A stretch of 64,000 bases of DNA from Micromonospora humi (GTDB lineage Bacteria > Actinomycetota > Actinomycetes > Mycobacteriales > Micromonosporaceae), in contig NZ_FMDM01000022.1 in NCBI RefSeq assembly GCF_900090105.1, positions 1 through 64,000 on the forward strand, written 5' to 3'. Within the stretch, counting starts at the first letter, position 1; each line of letters starts with the position of its first letter. Of this stretch, positions 34,390-43,251 are shown in pieces. The notes under the pieces were generated by a model. The model saw nothing but the letters and a program-made list of their open reading frames with translations. It was not told where the DNA came from and did no database searches. A program made the translations under genes and the position numbers.

Positions 34390-35054
34390 CCAACCCCGAC
34401 GCCCCACGGCGGGATGCTCTGAAGCGACTGTTGGACGTGTGCCTCGCCGGGATCGCGCTCGTCGTGTCGGCACCCGTGTCCGCGCTCGTGGCACTCGCGG
34501 TGCTGGCGACGATGGGGCGACCCGTCCTGTTCCGCCAGGTCCGGCCAGGTCGCGGCGGCACCCCCTTCGAGCTGGTCAAGTTCCGGTCGATGCGGGTCGC
34601 CGGCGGGGACGCCGGCCCGGCCGGAGACGCGGCCCGACTCACCGGGTTCGGCCGATGGCTGCGGTCGACGAGCCTCGACGAACTGCCGAGCCTGTGGAAC
34701 GTGCTCCGGGGAGACATGAGCCTGGTGGGCCCGCGTCCCCTCCTGCCGGCCTACCTCGACCGCTACACGCCGGAGCAGTTCCGCCGCCACGACGTGCGGC
34801 CGGGAGTCACGGGTTGGCAGCAGGTCAACGGTCGCAACGCGATGAGTTGGGACGAGAGATTCAGGTTCGACGTCTGGTATGTGGACAACCGGAACCTGGC
34901 ACTGGACCTGCGCATCCTGGCCCAGACGGTGGTGACGGTCCTGCGGCGGGAAGGGATCAGCGGTCCGGGCAGCGTCACGGTGGAGGAGTTCCGGGGCACG
35001 CCCGTCAGCGCCGGGTCACGCCGGGCGGCGGCCGTGCGAGGACTGCCACGGTGA
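34386..35054 (+). CDS. Polyprenol-phosphate sugar-1-phosphate transferase (EpsL-like), copy 2
   Basis: This 222-residue monotopic phosphoglycosyltransferase is a clear paralogue of the one at 21992-22693. The same KFRSM, DELPSLWN and GDMSLVGPRP motifs occur, with one N-terminal membrane segment, and both C-termini have a GIS-PG-EFRGT pattern. It initiates the polymer by moving a sugar-1-phosphate onto undecaprenyl phosphate. It is coupled by GTGA to the EpsN-like aminotransferase, so a 4-amino or 4-acetamido sugar is the likely substrate. Confidence 0.93.
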   Translation: MTNPDAPRRDALKRLLDVCLAGIALVVSAPVSALVALAVLATMGRPVLFRQVRPGRGGTPFELVKFRSMRVAGGDAGPAGDAARLTGFGRWLRSTSLDELPSLWNVLRGDMSLVGPRPLLPAYLDRYTPEQFRRHDVRPGVTGWQQVNGRNAMSWDERFRFDVWYVDNRNLALDLRILAQTVVTVLRREGISGPGSVTVEEFRGTPVSAGSRRAAAVRGLPR

Positions 35055-35094
35055 GCGCCGAGGTCACCACCCGGGCGCGAGGGGGGCCGGCGCG

Positions 35095-36294
35095 ATGAGG
35101 GTCGTGGTCACCGCGGAGGCCCGCTACTCCCGCACACCCGACGGATCGGTCTGGACGGTCGACGGGCCGGCGTACGGGTTCTGGACGAGATATCTCTCCG
35201 CCTTCGACGAGGTGAGGCTGGTGGCCCGGGTCCAGGACGTGGACGGTGCGGGTGCCGGCGCGAGCAGGGTCGACGGCCCGCAGGTCGAGGTCTGGCAGGT
35301 TCCGTACTACGTCGGACTGCGGGAGTACCTGACGGTGCGCCGGGCCGCCGTGCGCAGCATGGTCGACGCCGCCGGTCCATCGGACGCGGTCATCCTGCGG
35401 GTGCCGTCGCTCATCGGGACCCTGCTCGCCAGACAGCGCGAGCAGCGGGCGCTGCCGTACGCGCTGGAGGTGGTCGGTGACCCGGCGGCGGTGTTCGCCC
35501 CCGGAGTGGTGCGGCATCCCCTCCGCCCCCTGCTACGGCACTGGTACACGAGCCGGATGCAGCACCAGTGCCGGCAGGCGAGCGCTGTCTCGTACGTCAC
35601 CGAGCGGGCCCTCCAGGACCGCTACCCGACGCGGCCGGGCACGCCGGTGTCGGCGTACTCCAGCATCTACCTGCCGTCCGAGGCCTACGTGTCGCACGCC
35701 CGTCCGGCCCGACCGCCGGCGTCGCGGCCGGCGCTCGTCTCGGTCGGCGCCCTGTCCCGTCCCTACAAGGGGATCGACGTCCTCCTGCACGCGGTGGCCC
35801 TGCTCGCTCGGGACGGCACCGAGGTCGAGGTGACACACCTCGGCGACGGGCCCCTCCGCCCCCGGTTGCAGCACCTGGCGCAACGGCTGGGCGTCTCGGA
35901 CCATGTCCACTTTCCCGGTGCGTCACCGAGCGGGCTGCCGGTCCGCCGGCAGCTCGACGCCGCCGACCTCTTCGTCCTGCCGTCCCGCACCGAGGGCCTG
36001 CCCCGCGCGTTGATCGAGGCGATGGCTCGTGCGCTACCGGCCGTGGCGTCACGGGTCGGCGGCATACCGGAGCTGCTGGAGCCGGAGGACCTGGTGCCCC
36101 CGGACGATCCGGCGGCGCTCGCCGGACGGATCCGCAGCATGCTGAACGATCCGACCGGGATGGCGGCAGCCTCGGCGCGGAACCTCACACGGGCCCGTGA
36201 CTTCGCCACCGACATCCTGACCCCCCGTCGGGACGAGTTCTACCGGACGTTCCGGTCCTCGGTCGCCGAGAAGACCCGCACCACCACGGCATGA
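35095..36294 (+). CDS. GT4 glycosyltransferase, tandem copy A
   Basis: This 399-residue GT-B enzyme has a donor domain with LVSVGALSRPYKGIDVLL and LPSRTEGLPRALIEAMA followed by GGIPEL. The N-terminal start MRVVVTAEARYSRTPDGSVW is shared in form with the next gene. The two proteins are the same length and align throughout, so they arose by tandem duplication. It would add one sugar in the repeat unit. The ATG at 35095 lies 40 bases after the sugar transferase stop, with a GGGGGG-type ribosome site. Confidence 0.9.
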   Translation: MRVVVTAEARYSRTPDGSVWTVDGPAYGFWTRYLSAFDEVRLVARVQDVDGAGAGASRVDGPQVEVWQVPYYVGLREYLTVRRAAVRSMVDAAGPSDAVILRVPSLIGTLLARQREQRALPYALEVVGDPAAVFAPGVVRHPLRPLLRHWYTSRMQHQCRQASAVSYVTERALQDRYPTRPGTPVSAYSSIYLPSEAYVSHARPARPPASRPALVSVGALSRPYKGIDVLLHAVALLARDGTEVEVTHLGDGPLRPRLQHLAQRLGVSDHVHFPGASPSGLPVRRQLDAADLFVLPSRTEGLPRALIEAMARALPAVASRVGGIPELLEPEDLVPPDDPAALAGRIRSMLNDPTGMAAASARNLTRARDFATDILTPRRDEFYRTFRSSVAEKTRTTTA

Positions 36295-36370
36295 GCGCCG
36301 GTGTCCCGACCGGGTTGACCGGTCCGAAGGGCAGGCCGGACAGCCGCCATCCGCGTAAGAGGAGCACGAG

Positions 36371-37570
36371 GTGAATGTCACCGTAACTGTCGAGTCCAGG
36401 CTGATCAGGACCCCGGACGGGATGGTCTGGACCCAGTTCGCCCCCACGTACGGGACGTGGCAGCGGTATCTCGCCGTCTTCGACCGGGTCCGGGTGGTCG
36501 CCCGGGTGCTGGACCAGCCGGTCGCTCCGGGCGGCGCGGCCCCGGTCAACGGCGAGGGCGTCGAGGTGTGCGCGGTGCCGCACTACGTCGGCCCGCTGGA
36601 GTACGTCCGCCATCGGATGGCGATCACCCAGTCTCTCCAGGCCACCGCGACGACGACGGATGCGGTCATCCTCCGCATGCCGTCGCCGATCGGCGCGTTG
36701 GTCGCGAGCGCCCGCACGCGCCACCGCCTGCCGTACGCGGTCGAGGTGATCGGGGACCCGTACGACGTCTTCGCCCCCGGTGTCGACCGTCACCCGTTGC
36801 GCCCCCTGCTTCGTCACCACTTCGCCCACTCGCTGCGCCGGCACTGCCGCTCGGCCGTCGCCGTGGCCTACGAGACCGAGCGGGCGCTGCAGAACCGCTA
36901 TCCGGCCGGTCCGGACGCTCCGTCGCTGGCCGTCTCCTCGGTGGACCTTCCGGGGTCGGCGTTCACCGCGCCCCGGCACGAGTCGGATTTCGCCACCCCG
37001 CCCACCCTGGTCTCCATCGGCACGCTCGAGCGGCTCTACAAGGGGGTGGACACTCTCATCGACGCCGTCGGCCTGCTCACGCGTGCCGGCTTTCCGGTGC
37101 GCGTGGTGCACGTGGGCACCGGCCGTTATCGCGCCCACCTGGAGCACCTGGCCGTCCGCCGCGGGATCATCGACCGGTTCACGTTCGCCGGTTGGGTGCC
37201 GACGACCGAGGGCCTGCAGGCCAGACTCGACGCGGCGGACCTCTTCGTCATGCCGTCCCGCACCGAGGGGTTACCCCGCGCGCTGCTGGAGGCGATGGCC
37301 CGTGGCCTGCCCGCGATCGCCAGCGCGGTCGGCGGCATTCCGGAGCTGTTACCCGCGGACGACCTGGTGCCGCCGAACGACCCGCCGCGCCTGGCCGAGG
37401 CGATCCGCCGGATGGTGTCCGACCCCGCCCGGATGGCGCTCAGTTCCGCGCGCAACGTGACACGGGCCAGATGCTATTCCGCCCGGTCGCTCGAACCCCG
37501 GCGGGAAACCTTCTACCAGGCGGTCCGTCAGGCCACGAGCAGGGGCCTCGCCCGCGGGGCCGCGCGGTGA
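36371..37570 (+). CDS. GT4 glycosyltransferase, tandem copy B
   Basis: This 399-residue paralogue of the preceding protein has matching landmarks: MNVTVTVESRLIRTPDGMVW, LVSIGTLERLYKGVDTLI and MPSRTEGLPRALLEAMA. Residue changes are spread along both domains, so this is an old duplication with divergence, probably to a different donor or acceptor. The GTG at 36371 is preceded by GAGGAG. It is coupled by GTGA to the flippase gene. Confidence 0.9.
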   Translation: MNVTVTVESRLIRTPDGMVWTQFAPTYGTWQRYLAVFDRVRVVARVLDQPVAPGGAAPVNGEGVEVCAVPHYVGPLEYVRHRMAITQSLQATATTTDAVILRMPSPIGALVASARTRHRLPYAVEVIGDPYDVFAPGVDRHPLRPLLRHHFAHSLRRHCRSAVAVAYETERALQNRYPAGPDAPSLAVSSVDLPGSAFTAPRHESDFATPPTLVSIGTLERLYKGVDTLIDAVGLLTRAGFPVRVVHVGTGRYRAHLEHLAVRRGIIDRFTFAGWVPTTEGLQARLDAADLFVMPSRTEGLPRALLEAMARGLPAIASAVGGIPELLPADDLVPPNDPPRLAEAIRRMVSDPARMALSSARNVTRARCYSARSLEPRRETFYQAVRQATSRGLARGAAR

Positions 37571-38862
37571 CCCAGCTGCGCGCCTCGGTCGGAGTGATGA
37601 CGGGCTCCAGCATCGCCCAGGCGGCCATCTTCGCGGCCGCCTCGGTGGTGGCGACCCGTCTGCTGGGTGCGCACGGCCGCGGCGTGATGGTGGTCGGCAC
37701 CGCGCTCGGCAGCACGGTGGCGCTCCTCGCGGGCATGGGGAGCGGGATCCATCTCCGGGCCCGACTCCCCACGGCCCGGGGGGCCGACCGGGTCCGACTG
37801 CTCGCCTCGTTCAGCTGGACCACAGTGGTGGGCTCGATCGCGTCGGCGCTGATCGCGGTCGCGCTCTCCGTGATCTCGTCCCGGTTCATCGCGACCGAAC
37901 TCGGTCGTCCCGCGTTTCTCCTCGGCATGGTCGCGGTGACGTTCGGCTACGTGGCCTTCAGCCAGTTCACCGAACCCTGGTACGCCGCCGGCGAGTTTCG
38001 CGCCGGCAGCGTCTGGGCGACCGTGGTCGCGGCCACCGGACTGGTCGCGCTGCTGGTGGCGGCGACGGTGAGCCGCAGCGCCACCGCCCTGGTGATCGGG
38101 CAGGGCAGCGGGATGTCGCTCGCCGCACTGGCGCAGGCTTACCTGCTGCGCCGTCGAGGCCTGCTCCGCTTCGACCGTCCGGACCGACGCACAGTGGTCG
38201 ACCTGCTGCGGTCCGGAAGCCCGTCACTCGGACTGACGGTCGGGCTGGCGATCACGCTGAAGGCCGACCGCTACATCCTCGGCGCAGTCGTCGGGCCGGC
38301 CGCGGTGGGCGTCTACTCCCTGATCTCGACCCTGAGCGAACTGCCGCGGCTGGTCCCGGCCGCGATCGGCCAGATGCTGATGCGGGACACCGCCATCGGC
38401 GCCGGGATCGGCCGCGCCAGACGGATGACCGCCATCGGCGTCGCCTGCGCCGTCGTGGCCGCGCTGGTGATCGCCGGCGGGAGTTGGTTGTTGCTCGGTC
38501 CGATGTTCGGGCCGGACTTCGCGCGGGCGCACGGTGTCCTCCTGGTACTGCTGGTCGCGGAAGTCTCGTTCGCCCCCTTCACGGTGGCCAGTCGCGGCAT
38601 GCTGGGCGGTGGGTGGGCCCGTGTCGGCGGATCCATCGGGCTGGCGGGGGGACTCGCGGCGGTCGCCCTGTTCCTCTTCTCCATCCCGGTCTGGGGCGTC
38701 TGGGGAGCCGCCCTGTCGTGCCTGATCGCCTACGCCGGAATGTCGCTCGTCGCCTGGCGGACATACCGGCGCAGGCTGCTCCAACGTCCACGGCTCGCGA
38801 CGGTCGAAGAGGCGCCCGTGCTCGTCACGGCCGCTGTCAGCAAACGAACGGACCTCGAATGA
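37567..38862 (+). CDS. Wzx-type polysaccharide flippase
   Basis: This 431-residue MATE/MOP-superfamily membrane protein has about twelve hydrophobic segments, starting at SSIAQAAIFAAASVVATRLLG. The central loop has LKADRYILGAVVGPAAVGVYSL, typical of polysaccharide transporters. It would flip the undecaprenyl-linked repeat unit across the membrane. It is coupled at both ends (GTGA upstream, ATGA to the polymerase downstream), which supports a joint Wzx/Wzy role. Confidence 0.9.
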   Translation: MTQLRASVGVMTGSSIAQAAIFAAASVVATRLLGAHGRGVMVVGTALGSTVALLAGMGSGIHLRARLPTARGADRVRLLASFSWTTVVGSIASALIAVALSVISSRFIATELGRPAFLLGMVAVTFGYVAFSQFTEPWYAAGEFRAGSVWATVVAATGLVALLVAATVSRSATALVIGQGSGMSLAALAQAYLLRRRGLLRFDRPDRRTVVDLLRSGSPSLGLTVGLAITLKADRYILGAVVGPAAVGVYSLISTLSELPRLVPAAIGQMLMRDTAIGAGIGRARRMTAIGVACAVVAALVIAGGSWLLLGPMFGPDFARAHGVLLVLLVAEVSFAPFTVASRGMLGGGWARVGGSIGLAGGLAAVALFLFSIPVWGVWGAALSCLIAYAGMSLVAWRTYRRRLLQRPRLATVEEAPVLVTAAVSKRTDLE

Positions 38863-40412
38863 CGACTCTCAGCCCACCTGCCGCCCGACCCGCACTCGGT
38901 AGCCCAGCGCCCGTGTCGACCCGGAGCCGGGACGGCCTCACCGCCTGGGCCTTCACCGCCGTGCCCCTGGTGGTGCTGACCACCATGCTGGTCTCGTTCG
39001 ATCCTCGGCTCCGGCACTGGTACGTCGTACCGGTGACTGCGTCCGGGATCCTGGTGGGCGTCGACGCCGTGCGGTGCCTGCGCGGCGAGACGGACAAGTT
39101 CGACCCGCAGGCGCTGGTCGGCTTCTTCGGGGTGCACTTCTTCTACGCCGCACCGCTTCTCCACGTCGTCTGGGACTACTGGGCCCCGTACGTGGCGCCC
39201 CCACCGGACTGGCGAGCGGCGCTCGGGATCATGGCGGTCCTCAACACCGTCGGCCTGATGATCTACCGGGTGGTGCTGCACCAGCCGACCAGGGTCACTC
39301 CCTGGTCGGCGCGGCAGCGTCAGGTCGACCGCTCGCTGTTCGTCCTGGTGGGTTCCGTGGCGATCATGATCAGTCTCGGCGCCTTCGCCCTCATCCTCGC
39401 CAAGTTCGGTGGTTTCTCGGGCTATCTCGCCACCATGGCGGACCGCTACAACCTGACCGACCGCACACGCGGCCTGGGCTGGCTCGTCATCATCGGCGAG
39501 TCCTTCCCGCCGCTGATCTTCGCGGTGGTGGTGGTCCGGTGGCGTGAGTGGCTCGCCGCCCACCCACGCTGGGCGTACCTGCTGTTGACCGTGCTCGTCG
39601 TCATGCAGGTGGCCGCCGGCGGCGCCCGTGGTGCCCGCAGCAACACCATCTGGCCGGTGTTGCTCGGGCTGATCATGCTGCACCTGGTCGTCGTACGGGT
39701 CTCCCGTCGGGCGCTGCTGACCTGCCTGCTGGTGTTCGGCCTCTTCATGTACGTCGGTGGACTGTACAAGGACGCCGGGGCCGACATGCTCGGCCTGTTC
39801 AAGGGGCAGCGGACCACCCAGGATCTCGAGGACGAGACCGGGCGGGACCTGCCGACGATGGTGCTGGCGGACCTGGGCCGGTCCGACGTCCAGGCACTGG
39901 CACTTCATCGCCAGCGGGAGGGGTACGCGCCCTCCGGCAACGGCATCACCTACCTCGGCGACGTGGCGTTCCTCGTACCGCCGCGCATCCTGCCGGCCGA
40001 GGCTCGCCCTCCGTCCAAGTCGGTCGTCGGGACCGACATGCTGTACGGCTCGGGGGCGTGGGCCAGCGGGCAGCGGTCGTCACGCATCTTCGGCCTGACC
40101 GGCGAGGCGATCCTCAACTTCGGCTACCTCGGCGGCATCGCGTCGTTCCTGGTGCTGGGGCTGGCGGTGCGATGGATGCGGCGCTGTTATCGGCGTGCCC
40201 AGCAGAACCAGGACCTCCTCCCGAAGCTGGTGACCCCGGCGCTCTGTGTCGGGCTGATCCTGTTCCACGGCAGCGACCTGGACAACGTCACCTGGTACCT
40301 CGCCAAACAGGTGCTGCCACTGATGCTCGTGCTCTGGCTGGCGCTGCGGACCCGGCCCCAGGCTCCGGCCCTGACCCCGCTCCCGCCACCCGATCGGCTG
40401 GGCGTGCGCTGA
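38859..40412 (+). CDS. Wzy-like oligosaccharide repeat unit polymerase
   Basis: This 517-residue protein has about ten to twelve membrane segments and one large extracytoplasmic loop (roughly residues 300-395), the layout of O-antigen/EPS polymerases. Sequence conservation in this family is low; the identity rests on topology and on its place directly after the flippase gene. It would polymerise repeat units on the outer face of the membrane. It is the last gene of the operon, and a bidirectional hairpin follows. Confidence 0.82.
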   Translation: MTTLSPPAARPALGSPAPVSTRSRDGLTAWAFTAVPLVVLTTMLVSFDPRLRHWYVVPVTASGILVGVDAVRCLRGETDKFDPQALVGFFGVHFFYAAPLLHVVWDYWAPYVAPPPDWRAALGIMAVLNTVGLMIYRVVLHQPTRVTPWSARQRQVDRSLFVLVGSVAIMISLGAFALILAKFGGFSGYLATMADRYNLTDRTRGLGWLVIIGESFPPLIFAVVVVRWREWLAAHPRWAYLLLTVLVVMQVAAGGARGARSNTIWPVLLGLIMLHLVVVRVSRRALLTCLLVFGLFMYVGGLYKDAGADMLGLFKGQRTTQDLEDETGRDLPTMVLADLGRSDVQALALHRQREGYAPSGNGITYLGDVAFLVPPRILPAEARPPSKSVVGTDMLYGSGAWASGQRSSRIFGLTGEAILNFGYLGGIASFLVLGLAVRWMRRCYRRAQQNQDLLPKLVTPALCVGLILFHGSDLDNVTWYLAKQVLPLMLVLWLALRTRPQAPALTPLPPPDRLGVR

Positions 40413-40450
40413 GCGGGGTACCGGCACCGCGCGACGTCGGGACACGACGA

Positions 40451-40509
40451 GGCGGCGACCGGTCGCCCGAGCGGGTCGCACACCCGCCGGTTCGCGACCG
40501 GCCGCCGCC
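40451..40509. terminator. Long hairpin between convergent polysaccharide operons
   Basis: Arms of 16 bases (40451-40466 and 40494-40509) pair with one mismatch around a 27-base loop. It lies between the polymerase stop and the stop of the convergent dehydratase gene and can act on both strands. Confidence 0.65.
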
Positions 40510-40530
40510 GAGTTCCGACGGGGCGTGCTG

Positions 40531-41538
40531 TCAGACAGCGCGGTCGGCGCGGTAGAGGCGCAGGTTCGCCGGATCGGCGAACCACTCGACCGTCGTCTTC
40601 AGCCCGTCCTCGATGCTCGTGGTCGGCTGCCAACCCGTGCGTGCCCGGATCAGCCGGTTGTCGCCGAGGAGCCGCTCGACCTCTGACGTGGTGGGACGCA
40701 GGCGCGCGTCGGACACCTCGACGACCGGCGTGACGCCGAAGATGGCGGCGATCTTGGAGACGAGGTCCCCCACCGACGTCTCGCGCCCGGTGCAGGCCTG
40801 GAAGACGCCGCCCAGGACCGCGTCCGCAGGAGCCTCACCCGCGGCGATGAAGGCGGCGACGGTGTCCCCGACGTACAGCAGGTCGCGGGTGGTGTCGAGG
40901 GCGCCCAGCTCGACCCGGCCGGCGCCGGTCGCCAACTGGCTGATGATGGTGGGGATCACGGCTCGGGTCGACTGACGTGGACCGTAGGTGTTGAACGGGC
41001 GCAGGGTCACCACCGGGGTGCCGAAACTGAGGTGGTAGCTCTCCGCGATCTTGTCCGCGCCGATCTTCGAGGCTGCGTAGGGCGACTGGCCACGGAGCCG
41101 GTGGGACTCGTCCATCGGCACGCTCGTCGCGGTGCCGTACACCTCGCTCGTGGAGGTCACCACGACACGTCCGCAGCCGCCGGACCGGACCGCCTCCAGC
41201 ACGTTGAGCGTGCCCGTCACGTTCGTCTCGACGTACGACTGGGGCGCGAGGTAGGAGTACGGGATGCCGCCGAGTGCGGCCAGGTGGTAGATCACCTCGG
41301 CGCCGTCCGCGAACCGCTGCACCATGCCGCGGTCCCGGATGTCTCCGGCCACGACCTCCACCTGGGCAAGCTGGTCCGCCGCGAGCGTGTCGAGCCAGCC
41401 GTGGGAGCCGGACCCGTTGTAGTGGACGAAGGCGCGGACCCGGTGACCCCGGGAGACGAGTGCCTCGACCAGGTGTGAGCCGATGAACCCTCCCGCGCCG
41501 GTGACCGCTACGAGCCCTCGGCCCGCCGTTGTGTGCAT
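40531..41538 (-). CDS. NAD-dependent nucleotide-sugar 4,6-dehydratase, LegB-like
   Basis: This 335-residue extended SDR has Rossmann motif GAGGFIGSH, Ser/Thr in TSTSEVYGT, Tyr-x3-Lys in SPYAASKIGADK and PFNTYGPRQSTRAVIP. The order and wording match the LegB/EDH_00030-type dehydratases that turn UDP-GlcNAc into a 4-keto-6-deoxy sugar. That is the step before an EpsN/PglE-type aminotransferase. It is the last gene of a four-gene minus-strand operon of sugar enzymes. Confidence 0.87.
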   Translation of the reverse strand: MHTTAGRGLVAVTGAGGFIGSHLVEALVSRGHRVRAFVHYNGSGSHGWLDTLAADQLAQVEVVAGDIRDRGMVQRFADGAEVIYHLAALGGIPYSYLAPQSYVETNVTGTLNVLEAVRSGGCGRVVVTSTSEVYGTATSVPMDESHRLRGQSPYAASKIGADKIAESYHLSFGTPVVTLRPFNTYGPRQSTRAVIPTIISQLATGAGRVELGALDTTRDLLYVGDTVAAFIAAGEAPADAVLGGVFQACTGRETSVGDLVSKIAAIFGVTPVVEVSDARLRPTTSEVERLLGDNRLIRARTGWQPTTSIEDGLKTTVEWFADPANLRLYRADRAV

Positions 41539-41574
41539 AGTGACTGCTCCTCGTCGGATGAGTGGGTCTCGCCG

Positions 41575-42483
41575 CTAGGCCAGGCTCGGTAGCGGCTCGG
41601 CGTCGTCGGGCGCCGTGGCGGCCGACCAGACACCGTCGAGCGACTCGGTCAGGTCGCGCCGGGGCGACCAACCGAGATGCTCCTTCGCCAACCTGATGTC
41701 GGCGCAGGTCCAATTCGTGGCGGAGGAACGGGCCGGGGGCTCGCCGTCCTCCACCAGGGTCCCGGTGAAACCGGCGATCCGGATGAGCTGGCGGACGGCG
41801 TCGCGCATCAGCACGGGACGGCCACTGCCGACGTTGACGACGCACCGTCGGAGCCGGTCGGCGCAGACGGCGGCGCGCACCGCCTCCGCGACGTCGCGGA
41901 CGTCGACGAGGTCGCGGTACGCCGTCAACGGCCCGGTCCGCAGGAGGCCCGACGTGCCGTGGCGGCGCATCTGGTCGGCCACCCGCCCGAACAGGTTTCC
42001 ACTCGGCATGCCGGGTCCCACCGGGTTGAAGACCCGCAGGACGACGCCGTCGAGCCCGCCGTCCCGGGTCGCCTGCTCGACGAGCGCCGTCGCGGCGAGG
42101 TGACTCACGCCGTACGGCGAGGCCGGCCGTGCCGGGAAGCCCTCGTCGGCCGCGCTTCCGTGGTTGATCGGCCCGTACTCGGCGGCCGAACCGAGCCGCA
42201 CCAGCCTGGCCTCCACACCCGAGCGGACGAGGCCCTCGATCAGCTTCGCCGTGGCCACGGCGTTGACCGACAGCAGGTGCTCTGAGGATCCGGTGGTCGC
42301 CCCGGCGCAGTTCACCACGGCGGTCGGCCGGGTCGCCCGGACCAGCTCGCACACCTCGTCGACCGTGCCGCACCGGAGATCGAACTGCCCTCGCGGCGGG
42401 CAGATCACCTGCCCGAGAGGCTCCAGGACCAGGCGAACCTGACGGCCGATGAAGCCGGACGCGCCGATCAGGAGGGTACGCAT
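41575..42483 (-). CDS. NAD-dependent sugar epimerase/reductase (extended SDR)
   Basis: This 302-residue extended SDR has GASGFIGRQ at the N-terminus, GSAAEYGP in place of the usual Ser region and SPYGVSHLA, in which the Tyr is kept but the expected Lys is replaced by His. That change in the catalytic Tyr-x3-Lys motif may alter or abolish normal redox catalysis. Family members act as 4-ketoreductases or epimerases on nucleotide sugars. The ATG overlaps the stop of the nucleotidyltransferase gene by one base. Confidence 0.83.
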   Translation of the reverse strand: MRTLLIGASGFIGRQVRLVLEPLGQVICPPRGQFDLRCGTVDEVCELVRATRPTAVVNCAGATTGSSEHLLSVNAVATAKLIEGLVRSGVEARLVRLGSAAEYGPINHGSAADEGFPARPASPYGVSHLAATALVEQATRDGGLDGVVLRVFNPVGPGMPSGNLFGRVADQMRRHGTSGLLRTGPLTAYRDLVDVRDVAEAVRAAVCADRLRRCVVNVGSGRPVLMRDAVRQLIRIAGFTGTLVEDGEPPARSSATNWTCADIRLAKEHLGWSPRRDLTESLDGVWSAATAPDDAEPLPSLA

Positions 42484-43211
42484 CACGAACGGACGGCCGT
42501 CTCGGCGGGCAGGAGCCGGGACTCGATCTCGTGGAAGCGCCGGTTCGCCTCGTCGTAGTCCTCCGGACGACCGATGTCCAGCCAGTATCCGTCGAAGTCG
42601 TAGCTGGCCGGCGGCTCGCCCTTGCGCAGCAGGTCGAGCACCAACTCGTCGAAGCCGAACGGTTGACCGACCGGATAGTCGGCCACCGCACGGGCGGACA
42701 CCCCGTACACGCCCATGCTGACCCGGTAGTGGAGTACGGGCTTCTCGGTGAAACTCGTGACCTTTCCGCCCTGGGCTTCGAGGACGCCGAAGTCGATCTT
42801 CACGCTGCGCTGGTAGGTGGCCACGGTGAGCGGCGCTCCGGCGCGGACGTGCGTGTCCAACAGGTCGGCGTAGTCCAGGTCGGTCAGCACGTCGCCGTTC
42901 ATCACCAGGAAGTGCTCCGGCAGCCTGGCGCGCATGCTGAACAGCGGCCCGATCGTCGACAGCGGCGTCCGCTCCTCGAGGTAGTCGACCTCCAGCCCGA
43001 ACCGGGAGCCGTCACCCACGAACGCGCGGATCAGCGAGCCGAGGTGGTTGATGGCGAGTGTGACCCGACGAAAACCGCGAGCCGCCAGTTGCAACAGGAC
43101 GATCTCGAGAATCGCGTAGTTGTCGCCGATCGGCACCAACGGCTTGGGCAGCACGGACGTGTAGGGCCGAAGCCGTACGCCCTTGCCGCCCGCCATGATG
43201 ACTACGTGCAT
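42483..43211 (-). CDS. Sugar-1-phosphate nucleotidyltransferase
   Basis: This 242-residue protein of the RfbA/GMP family has the N-terminal signature MAGGKGVRLRPYTSVLPKPL, the metal/sugar motif VMNGDVLTDLDY and a late GYWLDIGRPEDY. It makes an NDP-sugar from a sugar-1-phosphate; the base and sugar are not determined. It has no C-terminal beta-helix, so it is the short form. GGGGGAGAGG precedes the ATG at 43211. It lies between two SDR genes in one operon. Confidence 0.9.
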   Translation of the reverse strand: MHVVIMAGGKGVRLRPYTSVLPKPLVPIGDNYAILEIVLLQLAARGFRRVTLAINHLGSLIRAFVGDGSRFGLEVDYLEERTPLSTIGPLFSMRARLPEHFLVMNGDVLTDLDYADLLDTHVRAGAPLTVATYQRSVKIDFGVLEAQGGKVTSFTEKPVLHYRVSMGVYGVSARAVADYPVGQPFGFDELVLDLLRKGEPPASYDFDGYWLDIGRPEDYDEANRRFHEIESRLLPAETAVRS

Positions 43212-43251
43212 GACCTCTCCCCCGTGATGCTTCCCAACGAACGGCGGCACG

